Below are positions 1 to 7,385 of a DNA stretch of 64,000 bases, one piece after another. The position numbers and the translations under genes are program-made. Each line of letters opens with the position of its first letter. Position 1 is the first letter of the stretch. The notes beneath the pieces are model-generated. The model ran no database searches. It was not told where the DNA came from and was given only the letters and a program-made list of their open reading frames with translations. Origin of the DNA: Planctomycetota bacterium (GTDB taxonomy: Bacteria; Planctomycetota; UBA1135; GCA-002748355); the NCBI GenBank assembly GCA_020638795.1, contig JACKHW010000002.1, positions 372,001-436,000 of the forward strand, given 5' to 3'.

Positions 1-720
1 ATCGTTCGGCTTCGCCCGACGTACGGCGAGTTCGCCAGCGCGGAAGTTCCAAGAACTCGCAGGGCGAAGCTCACGGATCAACTGCGATTCCCACTCGCTG
101 CCATGCTTGCGCTTGAGCTCGTCGACTTTCTCGAAGGGAATCCTCGTCGCTTGTTCAGTTCGGCGCGGCGTCGGCCCGCGATAGAAGATCTCGCCTCGAT
201 ACTTCGTCGGATAGTCCTGTCCGCCGAGCGTGAAGTGTCCGATGGCGATCCCGAGCACTGTGCCAGGACTGTCCTGCGTCGTGAAGTAGTTGATGTATGC
301 GAGGTTCTCGTCGAGAACGATGTTCGTCGAGACCGACGTGAAATCCCCTTCGCCCCGGCGGAATGCCTTCGTCTGGACGGAGAGGTTCATGTCGGGTCCG
401 ATGTATGTGATCGTCGCGAGTTCGTTGCGAATCTCCTTCCCGTCTTCGTACACATCGAAGATCCAAGTCCCTTCGATCCACGTGTGTCCGCAGAGCCACT
501 TACGGATGCCCCGGAAGCGCACCAGTTGCGCGACGATGAAGTCGGCAGACACGTAGCTGATCGTGATCGAGACCAGAAACGCGATGGCAAGGCCGGCCAG
601 CTTCCAGTCCGAGCTGTTCTCGATTGCTTCGAGAATGCGCCGTTGGAGTTCGACACACGTGCCGATGGCGACTGCGGTCGTGATGATGGTAACTGCTTGC
701 CGGAACCTGCGAATTCTCAT
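1..720 (-). CDS. Membrane-anchored beta-rich protein, C-terminus beyond the window
   Basis: The reading frame is open from ATG at 720 to the first base of the window without a stop, giving 240 visible residues; the 3' end lies outside. The N-terminus has a moderately hydrophobic stretch (about residues 8-25) and a clear one (about 40-66). After these comes a soluble part rich in alternating polar/hydrophobic strands, with two Trp around WIEGTW near residue 82. Two membrane segments followed by a small beta-barrel-like domain recall the S-2TM-beta (Cap15-like) architecture, but this is a visual resemblance only and no cyclase gene is visible. The start ATG overlaps the stop of the upstream ATP-grasp gene (ATGA, 717-720), so the two are probably translated together. 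Function unknown. Confidence 0.7.
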   Translation of the reverse strand, partial: MRIRRFRQAVTIITTAVAIGTCVELQRRILEAIENSSDWKLAGLAIAFLVSITISYVSADFIVAQLVRFRGIRKWLCGHTWIEGTWIFDVYEDGKEIRNELATITYIGPDMNLSVQTKAFRRGEGDFTSVSTNIVLDENLAYINYFTTQDSPGTVLGIAIGHFTLGGQDYPTKYRGEIFYRGPTPRRTEQATRIPFEKVDELKRKHGSEWESQLIRELRPASSWNFRAGELAVRRAKPND

Positions 721-1760
721 CCGTCTCGATCGTGCGTTTCGTTGTGTCGTGCGGTGCGTTTCTCGGCGACCCAGCGCATCGATGCGCTTTCGTAGATCGA
801 TCGCACGAGATCGTCGTACGACCAGCCTATCGACGACGCAATGACCGGCACGAATCCATGAATGGGGTCGAGGCCAGGGAGTGCGTTCGCTTCGATGAAG
901 GACGGGGAGCCCGTCTCGTCACATCGGAGGTCGATGCGACTCACATCGCGCAAGTCGAGTGCGGCGTGAACGTGTTCTGCCAGACGCAGGCACGCGTCGC
1001 TGAGTCGTGACTCTCCGTCGGTCCAAACGCGGAATCGCCCACGTTCGCGAGTGTCGTACTTGGTCTGCCAATCCGAGATCGCGAGTGCATGTGTGTGAAA
1101 CGGTTCGATTGCCCCGATGGCCTTGGCCGAGTCGCCGGTTCCGAGGACAGCGACCGAGAACTCGCGTCCCGTCATGAAAGCCTCGACGATCGCCGGTTGT
1201 GCGTAGGCATCCGAGATCTTCGCGACCCTAGACTCGATCTGCTCCTGAGTCGAACACACGCTGCCACTGTCGATTCCCATGCTCGTGCCTTCGTACTGCG
1301 GCTTGACGATGACGGGCAGTGACGGTGGGGAGTCGATCTGGTCCCGTCCCGTCGCTAGCAGCCAATCGGGAGTCGGGAGCCCGGCATGACGAATCTGGAG
1401 TTTCGCAAGATGTTTGTCGTGCGATACGAGCAACGCCCTGGGGTCCGAGTGCGTGTAACGCATGCCGAGGACCTCGTACAGGGCCGGCAACGTCGCTTCG
1501 CGCCAAGGTCCGGATCGACCTTCGGCGATGTTGAATACGGCATCGAGCGGTGGATCGTCGAGCAAGCGAGCGATCGCGGGTCGTCCGTCACCGAGCATCG
1601 CGACGTCGTGCCCGAGGCGGGACAGTGCATCGCGAACCGCGTCGATCGTCGACGGCGTCTCGTAGTCGACTTGGCTGTCTGCTTGGTCGTCGAGCCGGCA
1701 ATCGCGCCCGGAGCCACGTTGCCACCTCCCTTGCAGCGTGAATGCGAGTCCCAGGCGCAT
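717..1760 (-). CDS. D-alanine-D-alanine ligase-like ATP-grasp enzyme
   Basis: The 347-residue protein begins with the MRLGLAF strand and an STIDAVRDALSRLGHDV helix typical of Ddl-type N-terminal domains. It continues with NIAEG, an ATP-grasp core (LPVIVKPQYEGTSMGI, about residues 157-175) and the C-terminal metal/ATP-binding signature FIEANALPGLDP near residue 295. These motifs place it in the D-Ala-D-Ala ligase family, which joins two small carboxylate/amine substrates at the cost of ATP. It could be a true ligase for peptidoglycan precursors or one of the many Ddl-like paralogues with other substrates; the sequence does not decide. The stop overlaps the start of the next gene (ATGA), a membrane protein, which is unusual company for a cell-wall ddl and favours a paralogue role. 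Confidence 0.8.
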   Translation of the reverse strand: MRLGLAFTLQGRWQRGSGRDCRLDDQADSQVDYETPSTIDAVRDALSRLGHDVAMLGDGRPAIARLLDDPPLDAVFNIAEGRSGPWREATLPALYEVLGMRYTHSDPRALLVSHDKHLAKLQIRHAGLPTPDWLLATGRDQIDSPPSLPVIVKPQYEGTSMGIDSGSVCSTQEQIESRVAKISDAYAQPAIVEAFMTGREFSVAVLGTGDSAKAIGAIEPFHTHALAISDWQTKYDTRERGRFRVWTDGESRLSDACLRLAEHVHAALDLRDVSRIDLRCDETGSPSFIEANALPGLDPIHGFVPVIASSIGWSYDDLVRSIYESASMRWVAEKRTARHNETHDRDG

Positions 1761-1783
1761 CGAACCGTTCCGCCGTCAAGGAG

Positions 1784-2971
1784 TCATTTCAAGACAGACA
1801 GTTTCTTGCCAACTGCTGTAAATGCTTCGACCGCGCGCTCGAGGTGCTCTTGTTCGTGTGCCGCGCTGACCTGCACCCGAATGCGCGCCGTGCCCTTGGG
1901 CACGACAGGATACGAGAAGCCGATCACGTAGATGCCCTCGTCGAGCAAGTCGGCCGCCATCTGCTGCGCGAGCTTGGCTTCGCCGAGCATGATCGGAACG
2001 ATCGGGTGTTCTCCCGGCTTGATCGCGAAGCCACGTGCCGTCATCGCTTCGCGGAACCACTTCGTGTTGCGTTCGAGTTTGTCCCGCAGTTCGGTCGTGG
2101 CGCTGAGGATGTCGATGCACTCGATCGCGGCAGTGACGATCGCCGGCGGGAGCGTGTTGGAGAACAGGTAGGGACGTGAACGCTGCCTGAGGATGTCGAT
2201 GACCTCGCGCGGCCCCGTCGTGAACCCCCCGGCCGATCCGCCGAGCGCCTTGCCGATCGTCGACGTGATGATGTCGACGCGATCCAACACACCGCAATGT
2301 TCGGCGCTACCCCGTCCGGTCGGGCCGAAGAACCCGGTCGCGTGGCACTCGTCCACGTGCACCATGGCTTCGTGCTTCTCCGCGAGGTCGCAGATCTCCC
2401 GCAGCTTCGCGACGTCGCCGTCCATCGAGAATACACCGTCGGTCGTGATGATCTTCGTGCGTGCATCCTTCGCTTCGAGAAGGCAGCGTTCGAGATCCTT
2501 CATGTCGCCATGCTCGTACCGATAGCGCTCGGCCTTGCACAATCGCACGCCATCGATGATCGATGCGTGGTTCAGTGCATCGCTGATGATCGCATCCTCG
2601 GCGCCGAGGAACGGCTCGAACAAACCGCCGTTCGCGTCGAAGCACGCGATGTAGAGAATCGTGTCTTCCTTCCGATGAAAGTCGGCGATTCTCTTCTCGA
2701 GTGTCTTGTGGATCGTCTGCGTTCCACAGATGAAGCGCACCGACGAGAGGCCGAGGCCATAGGCGTCGACCCCGCGCTTTGCCGCATCGCGTAGTCGAGG
2801 GTCGTTGGCGAGGCCGAGATAGTTGTTGGCGCAGAAGTTGAGGACCTCTCGCTCGGCAACGGCGATGTTCGCCCCCTGCGGGGTCTCGATCACACGTTCT
2901 TGCTTGTAGAGGCCGCCTTCGCGGATTTCGTCGAGTTCTGCCCGAAGGCGTTCGCGTGCGCGTCCGTACAT
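1784..2971 (-). CDS. kbl: 2-amino-3-ketobutyrate coenzyme A ligase (glycine C-acetyltransferase)
   Basis: This PLP-dependent alpha-oxoamine synthase cleaves 2-amino-3-oxobutyrate with CoA to glycine and acetyl-CoA in threonine degradation. The 395-residue length matches the family. Recognisable motifs are FCANNYLGLA near residue 47, a GTQ..H segment, FDANGG, DGVFSMDGD, HVDECHATGF with the PLP-facing Asp and His, and STIGKALGG with the Schiff-base Lys. The open frame extends upstream to 4243, but that part lies antisense to mtnP and repeat DNA. The ATG at 2971 was chosen because MYGRARERLRAEL aligns with the usual KBL N-terminus. It is divergent from mtnP with about 90 bases between starts. 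No threonine dehydrogenase gene is in the window. Confidence 0.93.
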   Translation of the reverse strand: MYGRARERLRAELDEIREGGLYKQERVIETPQGANIAVAEREVLNFCANNYLGLANDPRLRDAAKRGVDAYGLGLSSVRFICGTQTIHKTLEKRIADFHRKEDTILYIACFDANGGLFEPFLGAEDAIISDALNHASIIDGVRLCKAERYRYEHGDMKDLERCLLEAKDARTKIITTDGVFSMDGDVAKLREICDLAEKHEAMVHVDECHATGFFGPTGRGSAEHCGVLDRVDIITSTIGKALGGSAGGFTTGPREVIDILRQRSRPYLFSNTLPPAIVTAAIECIDILSATTELRDKLERNTKWFREAMTARGFAIKPGEHPIVPIMLGEAKLAQQMAADLLDEGIYVIGFSYPVVPKGTARIRVQVSAAHEQEHLERAVEAFTAVGKKLSVLK

Positions 2972-3061
2972 GGCGATAGGACACCCGACCGAGGCCTCAT
3001 GCGCAAGCCGGAGCGCGAAGGCTCGGTTGGAGTTTGCCGGCATCCTGCTACTGTTCCCGGC

Positions 3062-3943
3062 ATGCAACTGAAGAAGCTCGGCGTGATCGGCGGTAGTGGG
3101 CTCTACGAGATGGATGGTCTGACCGACGTGCGCGAGATCGAGGTCGAGACCCCGTTCGGCAAACCATCGGACATCCTGACGACGGGCCAACTCGGTGATG
3201 CCGAACTCGTCTTCTTGCCACGTCATGGCAAGGGACATCGCCTGATGCCGAGTGAGCTTCCGTTCCAGGCCAACGTCTATGCCATGAAGATGCTCGAGGT
3301 CCAAGGCATTCTCGCGATCTCGGCGGTGGGTAGTCTGCGTGAAGAGATCGTGCCCGGGCACTTGGTCGTCGTGGATCAGTTCATAGATCGCACGCGGCAT
3401 CGCGCGGACACGTTCTTCGGTGACGGCATCGTGGGGCACGTGCACTTCGCCGATCCGATCTGCACCTGTCTGGGAGCAAAGGTCTTCGAGGCGGCCAGCG
3501 AGGCCGGTGCGACAGTGCATGAGGGCGGAACATACGTCTGCATGGAGGGCCCCCAGTTCTCGACGCGTGCCGAATCGCACCTCTATCGGAGTTGGGGTGC
3601 GTCCGTGATCGGGATGACCAATCTCCAAGAGGCGAAGCTCGCCCGCGAAGCCGGCCTCTGCTACTCGACGCTCGCGCTCGCCACGGACTACGACTGCTGG
3701 CACGACAGTGAGGCCGACGTGAGTGTCGAGGCGGTTCTCGAAGTCATCAAGAACAACGTCAGCACCGCCAAGGCGGTCATCGCCTGGCTGGCGCGAAGTC
3801 TCCCGATGGAGCGGACGTGCCACTGTGCCCGAGCACTCGAGCACGCGATCATGACGGCCAAGGACCGCATCCCCGAACACGCGAGGCGCCGCCTCGAGCA
3901 CATCCTGCCGGAGTCGTTCGGCGGGTTGCACCGCTTCGAGTGA
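3062..3943 (+). CDS. mtnP: S-methyl-5'-thioadenosine phosphorylase
   Basis: This enzyme phosphorolyses methylthioadenosine to adenine and 5-methylthioribose-1-phosphate, salvaging the by-product of polyamine synthesis. The 293-residue protein starts with KLGVIGGSGLYEM, the phosphate-binding N-terminus of the family. It contains FLPRHGKGH, the AISAVGSL strand, the substrate-site segment YVCMEGPQFSTRAES and the purine-binding ALATDYDCW. The ATG at 3062 sits directly before the conserved N-terminal strand; the open frame reaches upstream to 2900 without family similarity. It is transcribed divergently from kbl and followed by repeat-rich non-coding DNA. A closely related purine nucleoside phosphorylase activity cannot be excluded. 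Confidence 0.92.
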   Translation: MQLKKLGVIGGSGLYEMDGLTDVREIEVETPFGKPSDILTTGQLGDAELVFLPRHGKGHRLMPSELPFQANVYAMKMLEVQGILAISAVGSLREEIVPGHLVVVDQFIDRTRHRADTFFGDGIVGHVHFADPICTCLGAKVFEAASEAGATVHEGGTYVCMEGPQFSTRAESHLYRSWGASVIGMTNLQEAKLAREAGLCYSTLALATDYDCWHDSEADVSVEAVLEVIKNNVSTAKAVIAWLARSLPMERTCHCARALEHAIMTAKDRIPEHARRRLEHILPESFGGLHRFE

Positions 3944-4054
3944 AGGGCGAGTTTCGATAAGCGCGGCTCCTCGGCCGGGCTTGTCGTTCTGCGTTGTCCG
4001 GTTCCCGCCTGCGTCATCCGGTTCCCGCGTCTCGCTCGTGATGCGGCGCTGTGC

Positions 4055-4197
4055 TGTGCCCTCCCTCGGCTCGAGCTCCGAGAAGCGCGGGGGCGGCCCT
4101 GCCGCCGGCTCTCGTCGCCCTCGCGCCGGTCGCCCAGAAAGGCGACCGACCGACGCGAGAGCGACGAGAGGCGCGGGGCAGGTGGGAGGGGCCGTCC
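4055..4197 (+). repeat. 143-bp palindromic repeat, copy A (REP/MITE-like)
   Basis: This copy is nearly identical to the reverse complement of 6278-6420, with only a few differences by eye. Each copy is itself a long imperfect palindrome. The core GGTCGCC-CAGAAA-GGCGACC (4128-4147) is perfect, and the arms outside it (CTCTCGTCGC... and ...GCGACGAGAG) still pair for about 40 bases. Copies A and B point at each other and enclose the IS481 remnant and the RAYT gene, as expected of hairpin repeats mobilised by a REP-associated transposase. Confidence 0.85.
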
Positions 4198-4388
4198 TAA
4201 GTGGTAGCTGCCCATGCGCAGGTTTTGGTGCGTGCTGCAACATGGAGCGCGCAGCGGAACTGACGACCGCGTTTGTCGACGCTGGATGGACCCGCGCTTC
4301 GACTCGCGACTTCGATTCGAGATTGTCGCGTGGATGTTCGATTTCTGATTCGGCAGATGTGCTGTTGCGGTCAGGCCGCAGGGGGGGG

Positions 4389-4450
4389 TGCAGACCGGTT
4401 ACACAGCTGACAGTTCAAACCGATTCCATGGCTGACACTGTCCGACTTCG
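4389..4450 (+). repeat. IS-end-like direct repeat, left copy
   Basis: Bases 4389-4450 match 5089-5152 in the same orientation, sharing AGACCGGTT, CAGCTGACAGTTCA or TAGCTGACAGTTCA, and ACTGTCCGACT-like segments. Within each copy the block ACCG-TTCCAT-GCTGACAG is itself roughly doubled. Such blocks often form the ends of IS481/IS3-type elements, but here both copies are direct, so they do not bound one intact element. A shorter related block lies at 57773-57795. Confidence 0.6.
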
Positions 4451-4513
4451 TGGTGGACGCATGGCCGGCATGGCGACTTGCGTTGTCGCATGTCATGGAA
4501 TCCGACGTGCACC

Positions 4514-5111
4514 ATGAAAGAGCGAGTTCCGTGGATCGCGGAATGGGAGAGTGGCGAGTTGTCGATGGCTGCCCTGTGTCGAAAGTACGGCGTGAGTCGT
4601 CAGCCGGGCCACAAGTGGACCCACCGCTACGAGGAAGGCGACCAGGACATCGATTCGCTGCGACATCGATCTCGAGCGCCACATTGCCATCCGTGGACGA
4701 CCCCTAGAGGATGTCGTGGACTTGCTGGTTCGCGTACGCAAGCAGCGTCCGACTTGGGGTCCCAAGAAGATCTGTGCGTACCTGCTGCACGCATGCCCGC
4801 AGTTGGAAGTACCCGCTGCGAGCGCGATCGGTTCGATCCTGAAGCTGTTCGGGATGACGAAGGCGCGCCATCGTCGACGACGCACGCCGATGAGCCAGGA
4901 CGGCTCGGAGCCACGCGGTCAGCATCCGAATGCCGTGTGGTGCACGGACTTCAAAGGTCAGCTTTCGACGGCAGACGGGACCGTCGCGTATCCGCTCACG
5001 TTGATGGATGAGCGCTCTCGGTTGCTGTTGCGATGGACAGGCCTGCGACACACGTCCGTGAGTCGCGCCAAGGCTGTCTTCGAGTCGTGTGTAGACCGGT
5101 TCCATAGCTGA
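4514..5111 (+). pseudogene. IS481-family transposase remnant, frameshifted and truncated
   Basis: The frame from ATG 4514 encodes an N-terminal helix-turn-helix typical of IS481 transposases (WIAEWESGELSMAALCRKYGV, ending in SRAPHCHP). Similarity then moves to another frame near 4690-4710 and continues with RKQRPTWGPKKICAYLL. The RNase-H-like catalytic core follows, with WCTDFKGQ carrying the first Asp and YPLTLMDERSR the second Asp. The protein stops at 5111 inside an IS-end-like repeat. The region with the final catalytic Glu and the C-terminal third are missing. One frameshift plus truncation means it cannot make active transposase. It lies between the two inverted palindromic repeats. Confidence 0.85.
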
Positions 5112-5152
5112 CAGTTCAGACCGACTCCACGAGGGACGCTGTCCGACTCCAT
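5089..5152 (+). repeat. IS-end-like direct repeat, right copy
   Basis: This is the partner of 4389-4450. It overlaps the last codons of the broken transposase, whose frame ends inside it, so the junction looks like the site where the transposase was cut off. No target duplication could be recognised. Confidence 0.6.
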
Positions 5153-5426
5153 TTCGGAGGACCGGCGGGGCGCTTCCAGACCTGGGGGCCACGGACAGGA
5201 TCCAGCGCGCTCTCTGGTTCGAAGCGCATCGCGGACGAAGCACGTCCTGGTGCGTCGCCAGACTCGGTTCAGGGCGAGAACGCTCGCCTGCAGGCACGCG
5301 CGCGATGCATGAGAGCTAGTGACGCATCGTGCGGCTGCACGCTCAGCGCCGTGCGCCATCGCGCCGAAGCCTCGATTGCCTGCGGGTTCGGACGTTGCCG
5401 GGATTCGACGTGCTACCGCCGCGCGT
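5153..5426. other. Non-coding stretch between IS remnant and RAYT gene
   Basis: The open frames here are mutually overlapping and show no family motifs or ribosome-binding site. I see no gene, repeat or terminator; it is probably decayed mobile-element DNA. Confidence 0.5.
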
Positions 5427-6116
5427 TCACGGCGACGACTTCGGCATCTCGTGGATGCCGATGCGGCCGTGCTTCTTCCAACCGACGCGCAAGAGCCAGG
5501 TCCGTGGATCCTCGACCGGGACTTCGAAGTCGTCGACTCCGTTCACCTTGACCTTCTCACGCCAACCCGTGAAACACCATCCCGACGCGAACCGGTCGAG
5601 CACGCCGCGCACGTCTCGCCCGTGCTTCCACGCGTTCTTGAGCACATAGAGGATCGCGTTGCGCACGCGCCGCGGGCTGTCGAGGATCGAGGCGTGGTAA
5701 CGATCGCCGAAGACCTTTCCCTTGCGGCCCCAGTATCCATTGAGCGTCTGCGCCATGCGGATCGCGAGGGATTGCATGCCGCGCGAGAGCGCGGTCGTGC
5801 TCTCCGCTTCGACGATCAGGTGCACGTGATTGGTCTGGATCGAGTAGTGCACGATGCGAAAGCCACGGCGAGGCTTCATCGCGCAGAAGACCGCACGCAA
5901 GGACTGTTCGGTGTGAGGATCGCGCAGCGACGGCAGACCTGCAGCGATACGCATCGTGACATGAACGGGGAAGCGCTTCGCGAGCTTCGTGCGAGCCGCG
6001 TGGGAGACTCCTGCGCGTTCGCCCTTCGGCTTGCGACCAGCGCCGAGTCGCTTCCCGCCGCGACCCGGCCCGAACAGCATTCCCTGCACTCCGCGCTTCT
6101 TCGTTCGAGATCTCAT
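5427..6116 (-). CDS. REP-associated tyrosine (Y1/HUH-type) transposase, RAYT
   Basis: The 229-residue protein from ATG 6116 has a basic, Gly-rich N-terminus (GRGGKRLGAGRKPKG). The core resembles TnpA_REP/IS200-like single-strand transposases: IVHYSIQTNHVHLIVEA gives the HxH metal site (His97, His99), followed by LSRGMQSLAIRMAQTLN and KVFGDRYHASILDSPRRV. The likely catalytic Tyr157 is in AILYVLKN, in an arrangement usual for RAYTs. These proteins cut and rejoin REP-like hairpins. The gene sits between two inverted copies of a 143-bp palindrome (4055-4197 and 6278-6420), which are its likely substrates. An alternative start at 6143 would add nine residues; the open frame further upstream runs into the repeat and is unlikely to be coding. 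The gene looks intact. Confidence 0.82.
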   Translation of the reverse strand: MRSRTKKRGVQGMLFGPGRGGKRLGAGRKPKGERAGVSHAARTKLAKRFPVHVTMRIAAGLPSLRDPHTEQSLRAVFCAMKPRRGFRIVHYSIQTNHVHLIVEAESTTALSRGMQSLAIRMAQTLNGYWGRKGKVFGDRYHASILDSPRRVRNAILYVLKNAWKHGRDVRGVLDRFASGWCFTGWREKVKVNGVDDFEVPVEDPRTWLLRVGWKKHGRIGIHEMPKSSP

Positions 6117-6277
6117 CCTGCGTTCCCAGCGTGGAGCCACCATAGATTGGAAGCGGCTACCGACGCGTCTTTGAATCAGCACATGTTGTCCGAAGAATGC
6201 TACCGCACACTTCCGCGAAAGCAACGATTGAATGCGCGAAGTTGGATGTGCGTTTCGATCGTTGCATCGACAACTTT

Positions 6278-6420
6278 GGACGGCCCCTCCCACCTGCCCC
6301 GCGCCTCTCGTCGCTCTCGCGTCGGTCGGTCGCCTTTCTGGGCGACCGGCGCGAGGGCGACGAGAGCCGGCGGCAGGCCCGCCCCCGCGCTTCTCGGAGC
6401 TCGAGCCGAGGGAAGGCACA
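6278..6420 (-). repeat. 143-bp palindromic repeat, copy B (REP/MITE-like)
   Basis: This is the inverted partner of 4055-4197. It has the same perfect core hairpin GGTCGCC-TTTCTG-GGCGACC (6329-6348 on this strand) and the same long imperfect arms. Near-identity of two copies beside a decayed IS suggests recent movement or gene conversion, plausibly by the RAYT gene between them. Confidence 0.85.
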
Positions 6421-6501
6421 GCACGAGAAGGCACAGCACGAGAAGGGGCAGCACGAGAAGGGGCAGCACGAGAAGGGACAGCACGGGATAGGACAGAACC
6501 G
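6412..6501 (+). repeat. Six-unit 15-bp tandem repeat
   Basis: Units of GAAGGCACAGCACGA or close variants follow each other six times without gaps, the first starting inside the edge of palindrome copy B. Units 1-2 are identical, units 3-4 are identical, and the last two drift. The 15-base period keeps a reading frame open, but no start signal or homology supports translation. Confidence 0.8.
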
Positions 6502-6800
6502 GAGAAGCGACAGAACGGGCGAGGGGCAGATCGGGAAGGGAACGGAAGGAAAGGAAAGGAAAGGAAACAGAACGGAACGCAAGGAACAGCACAGACGCCG
6601 CAGCACGAGCGGACCGCGGAACCCCCGAAAAAGTCCTCCTCTCGAGAAGATTCCGGTCAGGTCCGATGCAATTCGCGCGTTGTCGCGGCATGCCTTCGCA
6701 CTGTTTGGAGACCCAGAAGCAACGGAACTCGGGAAACGCGTGCCGTATGCTGGCGCGGACCACCCCCTCGCTTCTCGAGTCCTCGATTTCTGGGCATCTC

Positions 6801-7385
6801 ATGACGGATCGCTCGCCCGACACTGGTACGCGCGTGCTGCTCGAGCGGATGCGGTCCGGCGACCCGCAGGCGCAGGCTACCTTCTTCGGTCTCGTCTACG
6901 AGGAGCTGCGCTCGATCGCCGGTCGCAAGATGGCGGGACGCGACGCAGCGCACACGCTGGGGCCGACGGCGCTCGTCCATGAGTGCTACATGCGGATGGT
7001 TCGTCATCCGGCGGATTGGAACGATCGGAAGCATTTCGTCGCGACCGCGGCCTGCGCGATGCGTTCGATCCTCGTTGATCATGCTCGCCGCAAGCGCGCG
7101 GCCAAGCGTCCGGATTCGCGGTCGCGCGTCGCGCTCGATTCGATCGTCGCGGCGTACGAAGACAGGTCCGTGGACCTCGTCGCGCTCCATGAAGCGATCG
7201 AACTCTTGTCGGCTCAGTCGAAAAATCTGGCCCAACTCGTCGAGCTACGATTCTTCGCAGGACTCTCGATCACGGAGTGCGCGGAAGTCCTCGAAATCTC
7301 CGAGCGCGAAACGTACCGCCGGCTGCGCCTGGCACGCGCGTTCTTGCATTCGAAGCTCGGAGAAGCCGCTGGAGATCTGCAGTGA
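6801..7385 (+). CDS. ECF-type RNA polymerase sigma factor
   Basis: The 194-residue protein directs RNA polymerase to a private set of promoters. Region 2 is seen in YEELRSIAGRKMAGRDAAHTL, PTALVHECYMRM and HFVATAACAMRSILVDHARR. Region 4 is ELRFFAGLSITECAEVLEIS with the recognition helix ERETYRRLRLARAFL. The PTALVHE and ILVDHARRKRA motifs are typical of the sigma group that sits beside Ser/Thr kinases in planctomycetes and acidobacteria. Its stop overlaps the GTG start of the kinase (GTGA, 7382-7385). No anti-sigma factor is nearby, so the coupled kinase is the likely regulator. ATG 6801 was chosen as the first good start before the conserved N-terminus. Confidence 0.9.
   Translation: MTDRSPDTGTRVLLERMRSGDPQAQATFFGLVYEELRSIAGRKMAGRDAAHTLGPTALVHECYMRMVRHPADWNDRKHFVATAACAMRSILVDHARRKRAAKRPDSRSRVALDSIVAAYEDRSVDLVALHEAIELLSAQSKNLAQLVELRFFAGLSITECAEVLEISERETYRRLRLARAFLHSKLGEAAGDLQ

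Larger units (their letters stand above)
3944..4513. other. Non-coding stretch after mtnP with repeat copy A and an IS-end-like repeat
   Basis: No gene is supported here. The stretch holds two short direct copies of TCCGGTTCCCGC (about 3998-4032), the palindromic repeat copy A (4055-4197), a run of eight G near 4381, and a 60-base element (4389-4450) that recurs at 5089-5152. The minus-strand open frame crossing it is only the upstream extension of the kbl frame. Confidence 0.6.
6117..6800. other. Non-coding, repeat-rich and purine-rich stretch
   Basis: It contains palindromic repeat copy B (6278-6420), six 15-bp tandem units (6412-6501) and a purine-rich tract with tandem GGAAA near 6545-6570. 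All six frames are open in patches because of the composition, but none shows protein-family features. Confidence 0.55.
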
